Below are positions 1-11,146 of a DNA stretch of 64,000 bases, in pieces. The stretch is taken from NCBI RefSeq assembly GCF_019175385.1, contig NC_083340.1:18860336-18924335 (forward strand), given 5' to 3'. This DNA is from Lycium barbarum (taxonomy: Eukaryota > Streptophyta > Magnoliopsida > Solanales > Solanaceae). Both the position numbers and the translations under genes were made by a program. Below the pieces are notes generated by a model. The model was not told where the DNA came from. It worked only from the letters and a program-made list of their open reading frames with translations, and did no database searches. Position 1 is the stretch's first letter. Each line of letters begins with the position of its first letter.

Positions 1-1728
1 TGCGTTTTTGGGTTCGAATATAAATATAGCAATATGGGTGTCCTTAGATTCGTATTCTAATGTAGATCGCATATTTTATAGATTTTGATCGTTCAGAGGC
101 TCTACGCGAAGGGAAGACATTAGTTTGATTGTTCGTGGCACCCGCTCGGCATTGAGGTAGGTTACAGTCTACTTTAGTTAAACTCTGATTAGAGAATCGT
201 ATGTACTTGTAGAAAGTAACGCGGATAGCATATAGGCCTTCGGGCATGAAGTGGAGATGGATTCCAATTAGATTGGCTCTGTCAGCTGTTATGTGGGCTT
301 GTCTCCATATGTGTTATTTTCTGTGATTATCACTTGTTTGTATCTCTGTCATATCCTAGCTCCCTCATCATATGAAAAGGAATGATAACATTAATATGAC
401 TTGTATTTGTTGATTGTATATTGGTCATATTGTTGAGACAGATATCATGCATGACATGCCTTCCATATTATTCTTGTGATGATGGTGAGCTAAGTGATTG
501 AGAGACTCCGAGGTTTTTGCCGGAAATTAAGAGTGACAGAGAGACTCCGAGGTCCTTGCCGGAGATTGAGAGTGATTGAAAGCCTCCTAGGTTTCTACCG
601 GAGAGCACGAGTGGTACATGGACTTCGCGGGTCCCCCATGAGTCATGGCTTTGAGACACTGCCCTTAGCATGTGTGTACGATAGTGGAGTGAGAGAGGAG
701 ACTGTTGCATTGCATTGTATTCAACCACTCATATATTGAATGGTCATTTGGTGAACTATATCTATCTTGGTTGATTTCATGATTTCTTTACACTTTACTT
801 GTACATGATACGTGACCATACCTGTTTGCTTTATGTGCTACTTGTTAATTTCCACTTTTTCATGCGTTATCTAATCATTGTCGGCCTATGATGCTTACCG
901 GTACTGGTGTTGTACTGATACTACTCTTGCTGCACTTTTTGTTGAGTGCAGAGCACGATCCAGGCTCCAGTTCTACACCCCGTGGCTGATACGCGAGGGT
1001 GACATCTTTCAGTCATTCAGGGTGAGCTACTTGGTCATCCGTGGCCCCTGAAGGACCTCCTTTATTTAATTCTATATTTATATTTGGCAGACAATATGTA
1101 GCCTTCGGGTATTTTCAAACTTGTATTCCGGACTATGTTTAGCGCTCTTGTACCCTTTGACCAGATTTTTGGGGGATGTCATGACATTTATAGTGATGAT
1201 AAGTATTTAAGACTTGATAAGTATTCTAGTGACGAATTGGAGGCACAAGACACCAGAATTTTCTGGTGTTTTCCAAATTTGAATTTAGCACCCGGAACCA
1301 TCCCGGAACCTCCCGAACACAAACTAAATATGCAGATATACATAAAAACACGCTACGAATGCACTCGTGGCCTTGAAATTCCCATTGGAGGTCTCGTTGA
1401 CTGAGTCAACCCCCGATACCTCAAAACTAACTTTCCAACCCAAGTCTCAAAATACATCCGAGAGCATTGGGAACCGAACCAAATATGCACACAGGTTCTA
1501 AAAGACCATCCGGACCTCTTGGATTCGACAGATTTTAAAAAAAGGTCCATTTATCCAAAAGTTAACTTTGAGTCAACTATTTTTTGCTTTAAGCCTAATT
1601 TTCACAAGAAGTCACCAGAATCAAATCTAGACACCTCGGGAAGCGTGTCAACAGTCCCCTCGAGTCAAAAGTGAGCTAACCAAGCTTATGAAAGGATCAA
1701 AAGTGTCGAAGCCAAACGGGTCGTTACA
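1..1728 (+). repeat. 3' part of an LTR-like retroelement repeat
   Basis: The stretch has no meaningful coding capacity. It ends at 1728 in 'gggtcgttaca', an LTR-like CA end, immediately before LINE sequence. It contains a short minisatellite (496-615) and a GC-richer block around 930-1060. That block resembles in layout the right arm of the 11147-14866 element: a cytosine-rich track, then a 'gacg/gaca' stretch, then a long tail. It is probably the 3' portion of a Ty3/gypsy-type LTR or a related long-armed element. The 5' end lies outside the window, so element class and target duplication cannot be settled. Confidence 0.5.
496..615. repeat. Imperfect minisatellite, about three ~42-bp units
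   Basis: Three successive units share the core 'gagactccgaggt' followed by 'ttgccggagatt' and 'gagagtga', with substitutions. The last unit is the most diverged ('agcctcctaggtttctaccgg'-like). The repeat lies inside the LTR-like sequence and produces a repetitive reading frame that should not be taken as a protein. Confidence 0.7.
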
Positions 1729-2584
1729 GCAGGAGTCCAAGAAATTGCTTTGTTGCAAATTTCCCCTCCCTTTAAGATGTTTCTCCAGATGAATGAGTAT
1801 AAAGGTTTGGTGGTTTTATATTTATGTCTAGCTAGGAGAACAGTTGCCCAAAGGGAGTGCATGTTCTTAAATGATCTCCAAGAAAGGCTAGCCAGTAAAG
1901 TAAGATTCTTATTTCTAGCTTTGTGAATCCTTAAACCACCATTCTCATTTGGAAAGGTGACTATGTCCCAGTTTATGCAATGAAGTTTGCGCTTGGTAGA
2001 AGTTGTACCCCAAAGGAAATCTCTTTCTATTGACAATTTGCTTACAGGTTTAGGTGGGGATAGAAAAGTATTGCATTTTATAAGCAGGAATAACATTAAG
2101 AGAAGATTAGATCAAGGTGGTGCGACCTGCTGGGCTGAGAAAGTTAATTTTCCAGCTAGCAAGTTTCTTCTTCATGTCATCAATTATATACTGAAAGTCA
2201 ATATCTTTAGGATTTTGCCAAACTGAGTGGTGGCAGTAATATTCATTATTTGTTGCACAGATGTCTAATGTGGTCAAAACAATGCTTAGATAAAAGGGCT
2301 TTAGATTTTGAAGTACTGATTTTCTGACCAGAGAGCTTACAGAAATAATCCATACTATGGTGAATGGTCCATACGGCTTTGATATTAGCTTTTGCCATTA
2401 AAGTTAAGTCATCAACAAAAAATAGATAGGACAAAGGGGGACATCTTCTATTAGTAACAATGGGGCCCAGTTTAATAGATCCACTTAATGGTTGATATAA
2501 GTAGATAATAGCTCCATGCACATAATGAAGAGATAAGGTGGTCTTAATGCATATATAGCCCTCTAAACTTGCATTTTTTTCCAT
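1729..2584 (-). pseudogene. L1-type LINE reverse transcriptase remnant
   Basis: Read on the minus strand, translation gives the palm-domain motif FVDDLTLMAKAN near 2430, the variant of the Y-x-DD box seen in plant L1 elements. This is followed by 'KLSGQKISTSKSKALLS' and, after frameshifts, by the C-terminal block with 'FLWGTT', 'INWDIVTFPNENGGLRI' and 'LASLSWRSF'. These are the connection and C-terminal parts of a plant L1 ORF2. Endonuclease, most of the RT fingers and the 3' tail are absent. Several frameshifts and stops make it inactive. It abuts the LTR-like repeat exactly at 1728/1729, so the LTR element probably inserted into the LINE. Confidence 0.85.
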
Positions 2585-2827
2585 TTTGGCACATCAACTA
2601 AGTATTGTTCCTATTGAACCCCTGAACTCGTCCTTAACTGTGTCTATTAAGCACGACCTGCTGACATGGCATAAATCGTGACTGCCACTTTTTTTAAGCG
2701 CGTGAAGGTGACAAAAAAATGCTGATGTGTATTTTAACTGTAATATTTACCCTTTTTAACTATTTATACAAACCTTTATCATATTAAGCCCTAATTTCTT
2801 CACCTTCTCCAATTTCTTATCTCTCTT
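2585..2827. other. Non-coding segment upstream of the TRIM; MITE-like and leader sequence
   Basis: There is no gene here. The first part (about 2543-2760) has the style of a dispersed non-autonomous repeat. The last 50 bases are pyrimidine-rich ('ttcttcaccttctcc', 'atctctctt') and look like the 5' leader of the zinc-finger gene at 3337, now separated from it by the TRIM. Confidence 0.35.
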
Positions 2828-3315
2828 TGTAACAACCCAACCCACTAGTGATATTGTCCGCTTTGGGCCTAGGCCCGTACGACTTTAAAATGCGTCTCTA
2901 GGAGGCAAGGCATGCTTACTTATATACCCAACACCTCTCCTGTGTTATGCCGATGTGGGACTTTCCTCCTAAGCTGGGGTGTCACATACATCCCCTTCTT
3001 ATGGACTCAGCGTCCTCGCTGAGGATTGCCCCACCACATGGGATTTGCCTAGACTCAGTACTGAGGTTTTCCCCGCCTACCCGAGATTTGCCGAAACTCA
3101 GTTGAACTCTAGCCCCCCATCGACAAGGCTGACACAAGAGTGGCTCTGATACCATCTGTAACAGCCCAGCCCATTAGTGATATTGTCCGCTTTGGGCCTA
3201 GGCCCGCACGGCTTTAAAACGCATCTCTAAGAGGTAAGGCATGCTTACTTATATACCCAGCACCTCTCCTGTGTTATGCCGATGTGGTACTTTCCTCCTA
3301 AGCTTGGGTGTCACA
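2828..3315 (-). mobile_element. TRIM (terminal-repeat retrotransposon in miniature)
   Basis: Two direct repeats of exactly 159 bp (2828-2986 and 3157-3315) flank a 170-bp core with no coding capacity. Read on the minus strand, each repeat begins TGTGACACCCCAGC-like and ends GTTGTTACA or CTGTTACA, with TG/CA termini and the 'gtcccacatcgg' motif common in plant TRIMs. Directly after the minus-strand 5' LTR comes 'tggtatcagagcca' (about 3141-3154), a primer-binding site for initiator Met-tRNA. A purine-rich 'aagaaggggatgta' precedes the other LTR as a polypurine tract. The two LTRs differ at roughly 10-15 positions. No 5-bp target duplication is visible (ctctt / aataa). Confidence 0.92.
3140..3156 (-). 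promoter_or_regulatory. Primer-binding site of the TRIM (initiator Met-tRNA)
   Basis: On the minus strand the sequence 'gatggtatcagagccac' starts immediately after the LTR. TGGTATCAGAGC is the standard complement of the 3' end of plant initiator methionine tRNA used by many copia elements and TRIMs. This fixes the element's orientation as minus. Confidence 0.85.
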
Positions 3316-3336
3316 AATAATCACCAAGGTGATAGC

Positions 3337-3615
3337 ATGGAAGTCGTCGTTGAACAACATGCAGTTAACAACAACAACCAACCTCCCGCCGCTAATAACA
3401 ACAACAACCACCCCACTAACAACAACAATAATGAAACTCTGTGTTACCACTGCGATAATGAAACATTTTCTTTCAACGGTATCGCTGCACATAACAAAGT
3501 GTTACACCGCCGTTTTATGGACTCTCACGGTCGTTTCCATTTTACTTGCCCTACCTGTCGCAACGTCTTTCCAAATCGGGCGCAATTGGCTACTCACATT
3601 ATTGATCATCACTAA
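3337..3615 (+). CDS. Small two-finger C2H2 zinc-finger protein
   Basis: This is a 92-residue reading frame starting at the ATG of 'gatagcATGGAAG'. Residues 10-35 are an Asn-rich low-complexity linker encoded by 'aac' repeats. Finger 1 is C36-x2-C39-x12-H52-x4-H57. Finger 2 is C71-x2-C74-x12-H87-x3/4-H91 or H92 at the very C-terminus. The spacing and the hydrophobic positions (F43, F45 / F78, L84) fit classical C2H2 fingers. The protein has no EAR motif and no plant QALGGH signature, so it is not a typical ZAT or SUPERMAN protein. It is probably a nuclear nucleic-acid or protein-binding factor. The frame also runs upstream into the TRIM, but a start there is unlikely. It may be a lone single-exon gene or the first exon of a former larger gene. 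Confidence 0.6.
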   Translation: MEVVVEQHAVNNNNQPPAANNNNNHPTNNNNNETLCYHCDNETFSFNGIAAHNKVLHRRFMDSHGRFHFTCPTCRNVFPNRAQLATHIIDHH

Positions 3616-3644
3616 TTTGGTAATTTCTTTCGTTTATACATTTA

Positions 3645-3645
3645 T

Positions 3646-3694
<49 letters not shown>
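3645..3694. repeat. Compound microsatellite (CT)n-(CA)n
   Basis: A run of CT dinucleotides passes directly into CA dinucleotides about 30 bp after the zinc-finger stop codon, within its probable 3' UTR. Both runs are nearly perfect. Confidence 0.95.
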
Positions 3695-3699
<5 letters not shown>

Positions 3700-3977
3700 G
3701 TACACATATTGATATGTTCATTTTTGAAAATATATGCTGAAATTTTGATACTAGAGCAGTGAGATAAACTAATCTGAGTCGTTCAATTTAAGATATTTAT
3801 ATATTTTTAAGCACATCGTTTTGTTACTGATGAAATTGTGAGATTTTTGAGCTATTGAAGTGTAATTATTATAACAGGTAATAGGAAAAGTTTCTGCTGA
3901 TAAAAAAAAAAATCACCAAGGTGGAGGTGAAGTATTTTTGAGTAGAGAAATTAGGAATTGGTAAAAAAAAGGGTAGT

Positions 3978-4408
3978 TTGGAAATATATATTGGTTTGCC
4001 GACTAGAATCCATAGTCAATTAAAAAGGGAAAATGAAGATCTAATGCGGCAACAACAATCTATTCATTGTGCATTTAAGAAACAATTTAACCAAGATAAG
4101 CATGAGTATCTGATCCGCTTAGCAACTTCAATTGGTGTAGTAAGACTTCTTGTGAACCAGAGATTGACATTTCAGGGTCATGATGAATCTAAATCATTAC
4201 TTAACAGGGCTAATTTTTTTGAAACTCTTTCATTTTATGCTCAAAAGTGTGATAACATTCATAGTTATATTGAAAATACTCCTCAAAATAATCAAGTGAC
4301 TTCTTCAATGATTCAAAAAAAAAATTGATTGCATGCAAGATTGATATAATTAAGGGTATCATGAAGGAACTAAATGGTGACTATTTTTTCTTATTGGTTG
4401 ATGAATCT
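3978..4408 (+). pseudogene. hAT transposase, DUF4371-type, fragment 1 of 3
   Basis: Translation gives a DUF4371-like N-terminal block: 'EDLMRQQQSIHCAFKKQ', 'HEYLIRLATSIGVVRLL' with 'RLTFQGHDES', then after a frameshift 'DIIKGIMKELNGDYFFLL' and 'VDES'. This is the region before and including the first catalytic Asp (VDES) of TTF-type/ZMYM-like hAT transposases. The frame stops dead at 4408, where the 4409-8715 element begins. It resumes at 8716 with 'KAFAVSCKEHMTVVL', the expected continuation. There is no ATG near the N-terminus, and the TTF zinc finger is missing. Confidence 0.85.
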
Positions 4409-7400
4409 TGTTACACCCCATTCTAACCGAAGTCAAAATGGTTTACAACATTCCGGTAATTTCGGGGTTGATTGAAGTCAAGGAGTCGCCACCTAATTTT
4501 ATGGTGAATTAGGACACCTAAAGTTATATAAAGTACATGTCTAAAGTTAACTTCGTTTTAAGGTCTACTAACTTAAGATTCTAAGTAAGAATTCAATTGA
4601 TCTAAAGGGAAGGTATTAAGCACCCTTTAAGATCCATTAAAAATGGTTAACCGACCGAACTTAAGTTGAGAAAAATTGAGGCTGATTGTTATATACAAAT
4701 GTGGAAACATTTTAAAAATACAAATATCATATGAAAAGTAGTGAACTAAATAAAGTTCAGGTAAAACGTTTGTGTATTTCGAAAGTTGGGATTACCTTAA
4801 TATGAAAGACTTATGAAAGACTATTAGTTGAATATAGACTATGCAAAGGTTGTTTTAACAAATACATGTTTCAAGTGTTGAAAAAGAGCTAAAGTGAAAA
4901 AGTTATCCACAAAACTAGTTTGCCCTTTTTATTTCTCAAAATAAGCTAACGTTAGTGTGTAAAATTTGTGATGTTTTGAATAAAAATTATGTTATGTGAA
5001 TATGATGATGTGAAAATCTAGATTTATTCTACAAATGTGATGCAAAAAGGACGTGAGATTTTCTTTTCCCTTAAGGACGTGAGCTTTTATTTTCCCTTTT
5101 TTCATCATTTGTATTAACTATGCTCAGCTATAAAAATATACATAATTGAATCAAATTTGAGGAATTTTTTATAAGAATATACTTGAGTTCATGTTTGCAT
5201 ATCAGTGACGTTTTAAAATTTCTAAGATAGTAATAAGAACAAAACGTAATCCCCTTAATTCAAAATATGTGCTCGCCCTTGAAAATCAATTATTCTAGTA
5301 AAAGTAAATATTATAGGCACTATAAACGATTTTAAAATAAGAAGAAAAGAAAGAAATCGATAGAATTAACTACTAGTTCTTCCTTTAAGTCAACTATGCC
5401 ATCTAATTCTAAGTGTCCTAGGGTCAATACTCTTAAGGAAAACAAATAAATATATATGTGAAGACAAGCATCGGTTAGTCACGAGAGGGGTCAAAAATGA
5501 CAATAGCCTCTCTCTTGTTTCCGTTAGAAAATTTTCGTGAGGAAGGATTTGGATGCAAAGTAGACCTGGATTGAGCTGCGGGTTGAATCTCAAAAAGCGA
5601 GATTTTCTTGTGGCAAGGGAGGTCTTTTACGAAGACCTCAATTTGCCCCCAAAGTGTACATGCGAAAAACAAAGATAAATAATTAGAAATGTATGTAACC
5701 ATGAAGTAAGGCAAAATATATATGACACAAATTCAAGACAGATCAGTGGATTGTGCATATATTATGTATATTCGAGTATACTTCGTATTAAGGATACTTA
5801 GAAGGTTAATATCGGAAAGCTTTTGCCCCCGTCTTCCCGATGTTGCATAAGTTCCAAGGGATTTCATGAATCCCAGGCATGGCTAACACCGGGGAGGGTT
5901 CAAGCTTGATCCATAATGACCAACTAATCTCCCCACAAATGTACTAACTAAAGCATACCCTAGGTATACATACATATACATACTTTGAACAAATGTGCTT
6001 GCAACACATGAAGAATTTCAACAAAAAATATGCACTGATACTATAGAAAATATGCAAATTTAACTAACTCATACTTCATTCATCTGCTCGAAAAGACTTC
6101 AGGGTGCTTCCAATATGCCATAAATGTCATACTGCCTATATTCTAAAACGATGCCACAACTAAAAAATGCGAACAGAGTGGCAAGCCCTCTATATTTCTC
6201 GAATTTTATCCTTAGTATGGTTTAGCCCAATCCATAATAGTAGAGCAAATATTAAGTTGAATTTTTTAAACTACAGGAGGAGATATATGCAGCATGTACA
6301 GAAAGCACACATTAGGAAAACAATTCGGGGAAAAGCTGACAGGATGATACTCGTCTTTCTAAATCTTGAAAAATGAATTTAAAGAAGGTTTCAGCAGTTT
6401 ATAAGACCGTAAATGTCAAGCTAATATCTGATTGATTCATTCAACAATAATGACTCAAACTAGAAATACAGGACAAAGGGCAGGCAGATTACAGAAACTG
6501 CTGAGTGCATAGGTTTCTTTCATATTCTTCATTCAATAACCTTGTTATTTACCACTACAATCAACAGTTAAAGATGGCAATTGCTAATCCTTTTGGTAAG
6601 TTAAATACACTGATGAGACAACTAAAATAAACTGTAAGTAGAACCATTTGAGATTACACTTCCAAAAAATGATCAGTCATTCCATGTAAATCAAGGGCAG
6701 CAGCCATTCTCTATAAACATTAAAAGAGGAGTGAAACTGGAAATCTTTACTATTTTCCTTTAGCTGTACCTTAACAAGTCTTGGTCAGAGGAGTAATCCT
6801 TTAAATCGTTAAGTCAGTATTTAACTAGTAAAACATCCTAACCTATGTTTCAAACTAGTTTTCAAGCAAAGAAGGCAGGCCATTGCTTGCACAAATTTTA
6901 AAACTGGAAACAGTAAGAGTCAGGCAAATATATATTCTCTGGTTTCTTTTTTTTTTTTTTAAAAAAAAAAAACAAATTGTATCCCTTAAGCTGCGACTGA
7001 AGTAGGTTCCAATTTGAATAATAAACTAAGATTTAAAGATGGTCATGAAACTTATTAAACAGTTTCGAAAGAGAAATTTTGAACAAAATCAGTAGCCAGA
7101 TATATACTCTTTCTCTACATACTTCCTTTCCAGGCTTATAATATGACTTTACAAGCTGGACATTTAACACTGATACATTAAGCATACTTGTAATGTCATT
7201 ATCCCATTAATTCGAACCAAGGACTACTTCTAACACAATACAGGGGCTAAATTTTATACTCAGGAGATAAAAAAAACAGATTAATACATGCTAACAATAA
7301 AATTTAAAGCTAACAACATTTGAGTCCTGCTATAAACACTACGCTAACCCCCTTATCTAACTAAATTGATATATAAAACATGCATAACCACAACACAAAC

Positions 7401-8715
7401 TAAACCAACACATAATCAGCCACAAATAGCTAACAGAAACCAACGCCAAAAAGGTTACTAACCTTTTTCGGGTGCAGCGAACCAGGGTGCGGGGTCGTGG
7501 ATCCACACTCGAATGTTAATATCCCCGAGTTTGCATCTATTCGGATTCGAAACAATAACAGAGCAAAAAAGAAAAAATGTTTGGTATTTTAAATCAATGT
7601 CAAGAAACAAATGAGACTGTTTGATATTGCCAGAGAATTGAGGTGGCTAAAAAAAAGAACCCCTTTTAAATGGGTCAAGAAACGAGTATTTATAGGAGAA
7701 TTTTAGGGTTTGCTGTGGTTCGAATTGGGCGGAATTTCTGGTATAGGGTTTTTCAAAAAACGAATCAAAAATGGATCCATTGAAATCCCAACAGGTCTTC
7801 ACGTGATTTGGCTTGGGTATTTCCGAAAATGGTTCGACCACTCCTGGTCTTTGAATATCAATCCGTGCCTTGAAACAAGAAATGGAGATTATCCCTGTCA
7901 ACGACAGAACGCACAGGCAAGTGGACGTAGGGACAAAGTTTTCGTGTATGAAAATGGGTAGACAAGCCTGTTCATGGCTAAAGAGAATTAGGTTTTGCCT
8001 GAAATGGAGAGGGAGAGATAGTGAAGAAGACGATGAGGTGCGACTGGTCCTTTTTCTTTAGGTTTCAACTGATTTTAAAGATAAGTGGGCCGGGTCGGGT
8101 AGGTTAGGCGGGTAGTGGGCTGGATCGGGTTGAAGGGATAATGGGCTGGTGCCGAATTTAAACATGTGGGCTGGGTTGAGTTGGTGAATTTAAAGTATGG
8201 GCTGGTCCGAAAATAATGTGGATTGATTCGAAATGCCAAGGCTCGAAGACCTCTGAGACATGGAACAGTACTTTAAGGCTGTTCGTGCCCCTTTTGACGA
8301 CCAAGGCACAAGGTTGGGCTCGATTTGGTTGAAATTTTATGGCCTTTTCTCCTTCAACTTAATTCCTTTTGGGCTTCTTAGTGATTAACTTCTACAAATT
8401 CTAAGTGATTAACTTGTACATATATAATGATGATAATTAATGATTAATATGTAGAAAATAAAGGACTTAATAAAGTATAATTAATTTAACGAGTACAAAA
8501 TCCAAAAATGAAATGATGACGAACCATTTTGTGATGAAGTAATGCTAGTAATGTCGATAGTAAAATAGTGAAGATGAAAGTAATAAGAAAGATAACGATA
8601 TTAATAGTAGTAGCAATAAGAATGGTGGTGAAAATAAAATATTTAGCTCGTTAATAAATTTAGAAGCCCAAGAAAATAAATTGAAATAAAGGAAGGACAA
8701 AATTGGGTGTCAACA
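4409..8715. mobile_element. 4.3-kb solo-LTR-like insertion inside the hAT transposase
   Basis: The segment starts TGTTACACCCC and ends GGGTGTCAACA, giving TG...CA ends with inverted terminal similarity (TGTTACACCC / TGTTGACACCC). It splits a transposase reading frame cleanly: VDES before, KAFAVSCKEH after. The flanks 'aatct' (4404-4408) and 'aagct' (8716-8720) form a 5-bp target duplication with one mismatch. It has no gag or pol. The opening 'ggagtcgccacctaatttt' is shared by many Solanaceae repeats and fits an Ogre/Tat-lineage gypsy element with multi-kilobase LTRs. I infer a solo LTR left by recombination, though a non-autonomous element of other type cannot be excluded. It contains only short spurious reading frames, plus an A/T homopolymer patch at about 6947-6972. 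Confidence 0.75.
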
Positions 8716-9198
8716 AAGCTTTTGCTGTGTCATGCAAGGAGCATATGACAGTTGTTTTTACAATATGTTGATAGAAGAGGACTCGTGATGGAGCGACTTC
8801 TTGGCATTGTTCATGTTAAAAATACTACTTAGTACTTTAGCTCTAAAAGGTGCAATTGTCAATTTACTTTCTCAACATTACTTGAGTCTATCTTGTGCGC
8901 GTGGAAAATGCTATGATGGAGCAAGTAATATGCAAGGTGATATCAATGGCCTTAAAATATTGATTAAGAAAGAAAGTAGATCGGATCATTCTATTCATTG
9001 TGTTGCTCATCAACTCCAATTAACTCTTGTTGGTGTTCCTAAAAATGCTTCAAGTGAGAGAACTTGTACACTTGGTTTAAAAGCTTTTGAATGTATTGAC
9101 GACTTATTATAAATGTATGGATGAATATCTAGAATCTCAAAGAGAAAAAATTCAAGAGGCTTTAAATATGGGTGAGCTTCAAACTGGTAAGGACTAAC
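8716..9198 (+). pseudogene. hAT transposase, DUF4371-type, fragment 2 of 3
   Basis: This continues fragment 1: 'EHMTVVLQYVDRRGL', 'MERLLGIVHVKNTT', then a frameshift, 'ALKGAIVNLL', 'ARGKCYDGASNMQGDINGL' and 'HSIHCVAHQLQLTLVGV'. CYDGASNM holds the second catalytic Asp region and CVAHQLQL is the conserved hAT C/H motif. The frame then runs through 'KIQEALNMGELQTGK' to the target duplication 'ggactaac' (9191-9198), where the Tip100-like element is inserted. One premature stop and at least two frameshifts mean it is not functional. Confidence 0.88.
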
Positions 9199-9299
9199 TA
9201 GGGGCGGCTCAATACTATTGGTGGCCTCAAGCGGAACTTCAACGTGAGGCCTTAATTTTTTTTTCAAGAAAAAATATTTTTTATATATATATATTTTAT

Positions 9300-10790
9300 T
9301 TAAAATCATTTTTTCTAGCTTTTTGAGATGCAAAGTTATGAATAATCGTCTTACAATCGATTTCTTCTAGTAACTCTTTTTCAATTGATAATATACCTAA
9401 TCCACTTAATCTCTCTTGAGACATTGTTGATCTTAAGTAAGATTTTATTAATTTTAGTTTTGAAAAACTTATTTTCGCTGAAGCAATTGTTATGGGAACG
9501 GTTAACATTATTCTATAAGAAATATAGGCATTTGGATTAGAGTATAGAGTATTATCGTCTACTTGTACTACCTTAGCATTTTTAATTCGAAAAATAAGTC
9601 TAAGCCATCAATATCAGAGTGACTCTTATATTTCAAAGAAGATTCAAGGTTAAGGCAATTATTTTTCAAATTTTCATCATCTAGTGATCTCAATATTTTA
9701 CCACTAAATAGAAACCCAAAAGTATTTCATAGGCTTCGAATTGCTCAAATCTATTTCGAAGTGAAAAAATGGCTTGGTCTACTATGTATAAGAAGTAATC
9801 AACTCTAAAATATTCTTCAATAGATTTTGTGATTTCATTATCAACATTCTCATCAAATTGTTTCTTTCTATGTATTACACGTTTACTACGAAATTCAGGT
9901 TCTATATTCATCTCAGATGCAATTTCTTTAGCAGAAATCATAGCAGTTATAAATCCTTCCTCCCTATATTTTTGGAAAAAGGAAATCAACCTCTTAGTTG
10001 ATGGCAGCATCAATGCGCATATCTTTTGATTGTAAAGATTTGATAACTGTATTAACCACAAACAATATATCATACCAAATAGTCATACCCATTAAAAACT
10101 CAAAATTTTCAAGTTCATATGTTGCTAAACAATTTGCTTCACTTTTAGATTTTGGATCCTCACTAACTTCTACTAATTTAAGTAAAGCATATCTTATTTG
10201 TGGTGTTTGAAATCTTATGACTTTAATACTTTCAATACGATTTTCCCACCGTGTTTGTGACAATGATTTAAGAGTTAGGCTAGGCACACTATCTTTTAAG
10301 ACTTTCCACCATTTTGTGGAAGAAGAAAATAATTTATATATATGTTGCACCACTCCAAAAAATGATATAAATTTTGTGCAAGAATTAGCCATGTCACAAA
10401 GTACTAAATTTAGACTATGACAACCGCATGGAGTATAAAATGATCTAGGATTTATATCTAAAAGTCTTTTTTGAACTCCTTGGTGTTTGACCTTCACATT
10501 AGATCCATTATCATATCCTTGTCCTCTCACATTATCAAGATTAAGTCCAATATTTTTTATCTCATCTACAATAACTTCAAAAAGACCTTTTCCACTTGTA
10601 TCATCCACTTTTAAAAATTCTAAAAAAGTATTCAATAATCTTTATTGGAGTTGCTGAAATGTCCACACTCCACACTATAAAAGACATTTGTTCTTGATGA
10701 CTAGTATCCGGCGTGCGATCAAGTATGATTGAAAAATACTTTGTTTTGAATAACCGGATTCACATTTTCTAGTAGACATACTAAAATCTC
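9300..10790 (-). pseudogene. DUF4371 hAT transposase of the Tip100-like element
   Basis: Read from high to low coordinates: 'YFSIILDRTPDTSHQEQM' (DUF4371, first catalytic Asp, about 10770-10680), 'VRGQGYDNGSNVKVKHQGV' (second Asp region), 'CGCHSLNLVLCDMA' (conserved Cys/His motif), 'SLSQTRWENRIESIK' (the TRW motif) and 'FELKMLR' (about 9600). The C-terminal dimerisation block is 'TVPITIASAKISFSKLKLIK' followed by 'STMSQERLSGLGILSIE' (about 9490-9370). A complete domain order is therefore visible, but with frameshifts at about 10000, 9690 and 9510 and no N-terminal part. The TTF zinc finger and start codon were probably lost when the 11147 element arrived or in an earlier deletion. Confidence 0.88.
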
Positions 10791-10915
10791 AATAAAAAAT
10801 AAAAGAAAAATATATGCTAAGTAACAAAATTATAAATAAAACTAAACTTTAGATGAAAAAATTAATACTAAAGAATTGAAATAATAGAACCTAATCAGAA
10901 AATAATTATTTGTTG

Positions 10916-11146
10916 TGTAACACCTAGTGCATTCGAGCTAAGATTTGACTCGTAAGACAGAGAATAATGAAGATAATATGAGTAGTGTAGAAATGGTATT
11001 GGAAACTCACTCAAGACATAAGAAGAGCCCTTGGGCAAAGTAAAGTCTGAAACTTCCCTACGGAGCGTGTTTTCAAGTGAGTTTGCACCAGGTTTCACTT
11101 TAAATGAGTATACAGAAATATTTATACGGAATTTGGGAAAACTTCC
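10916..11146. repeat. LTR-like fragment beside the long-armed element
   Basis: The segment begins 'tgtaacacc' and has no coding potential. Its composition (GC-richer than the hAT around it) and TG start resemble the first 230 bp of a gypsy-type LTR. No matching end was found, so it may be a truncated older insertion that the 11147 element later landed in. Confidence 0.35.

Noticed and set aside
1135..1404. Protein-coding gene in the first repeat
   Set aside because: It is a short frame inside LTR-like sequence with no similarity I recognise.
2828..3315. Cassandra-type TRIM with 5S rRNA in its LTR
   Set aside because: The LTRs have TRIM size and primer-binding site, but I see no 5S-like internal promoter sequence. 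The conserved 'gtcccacatcgg' motif fits other TRIM families.
3308..3712. Second reading frame (+) overlapping the zinc-finger gene
   Set aside because: It is Thr/Leu/Ser repetitive and ends in the microsatellite. The other frame has two complete C2H2 fingers.
10916..11146. Same element as 11147-14866, shifting its left end to 10916
   Set aside because: The inverted end TGTCACG at 11147 pairs with CGTGACA at 14866. Nothing matching the 10916 start exists beyond 14866.
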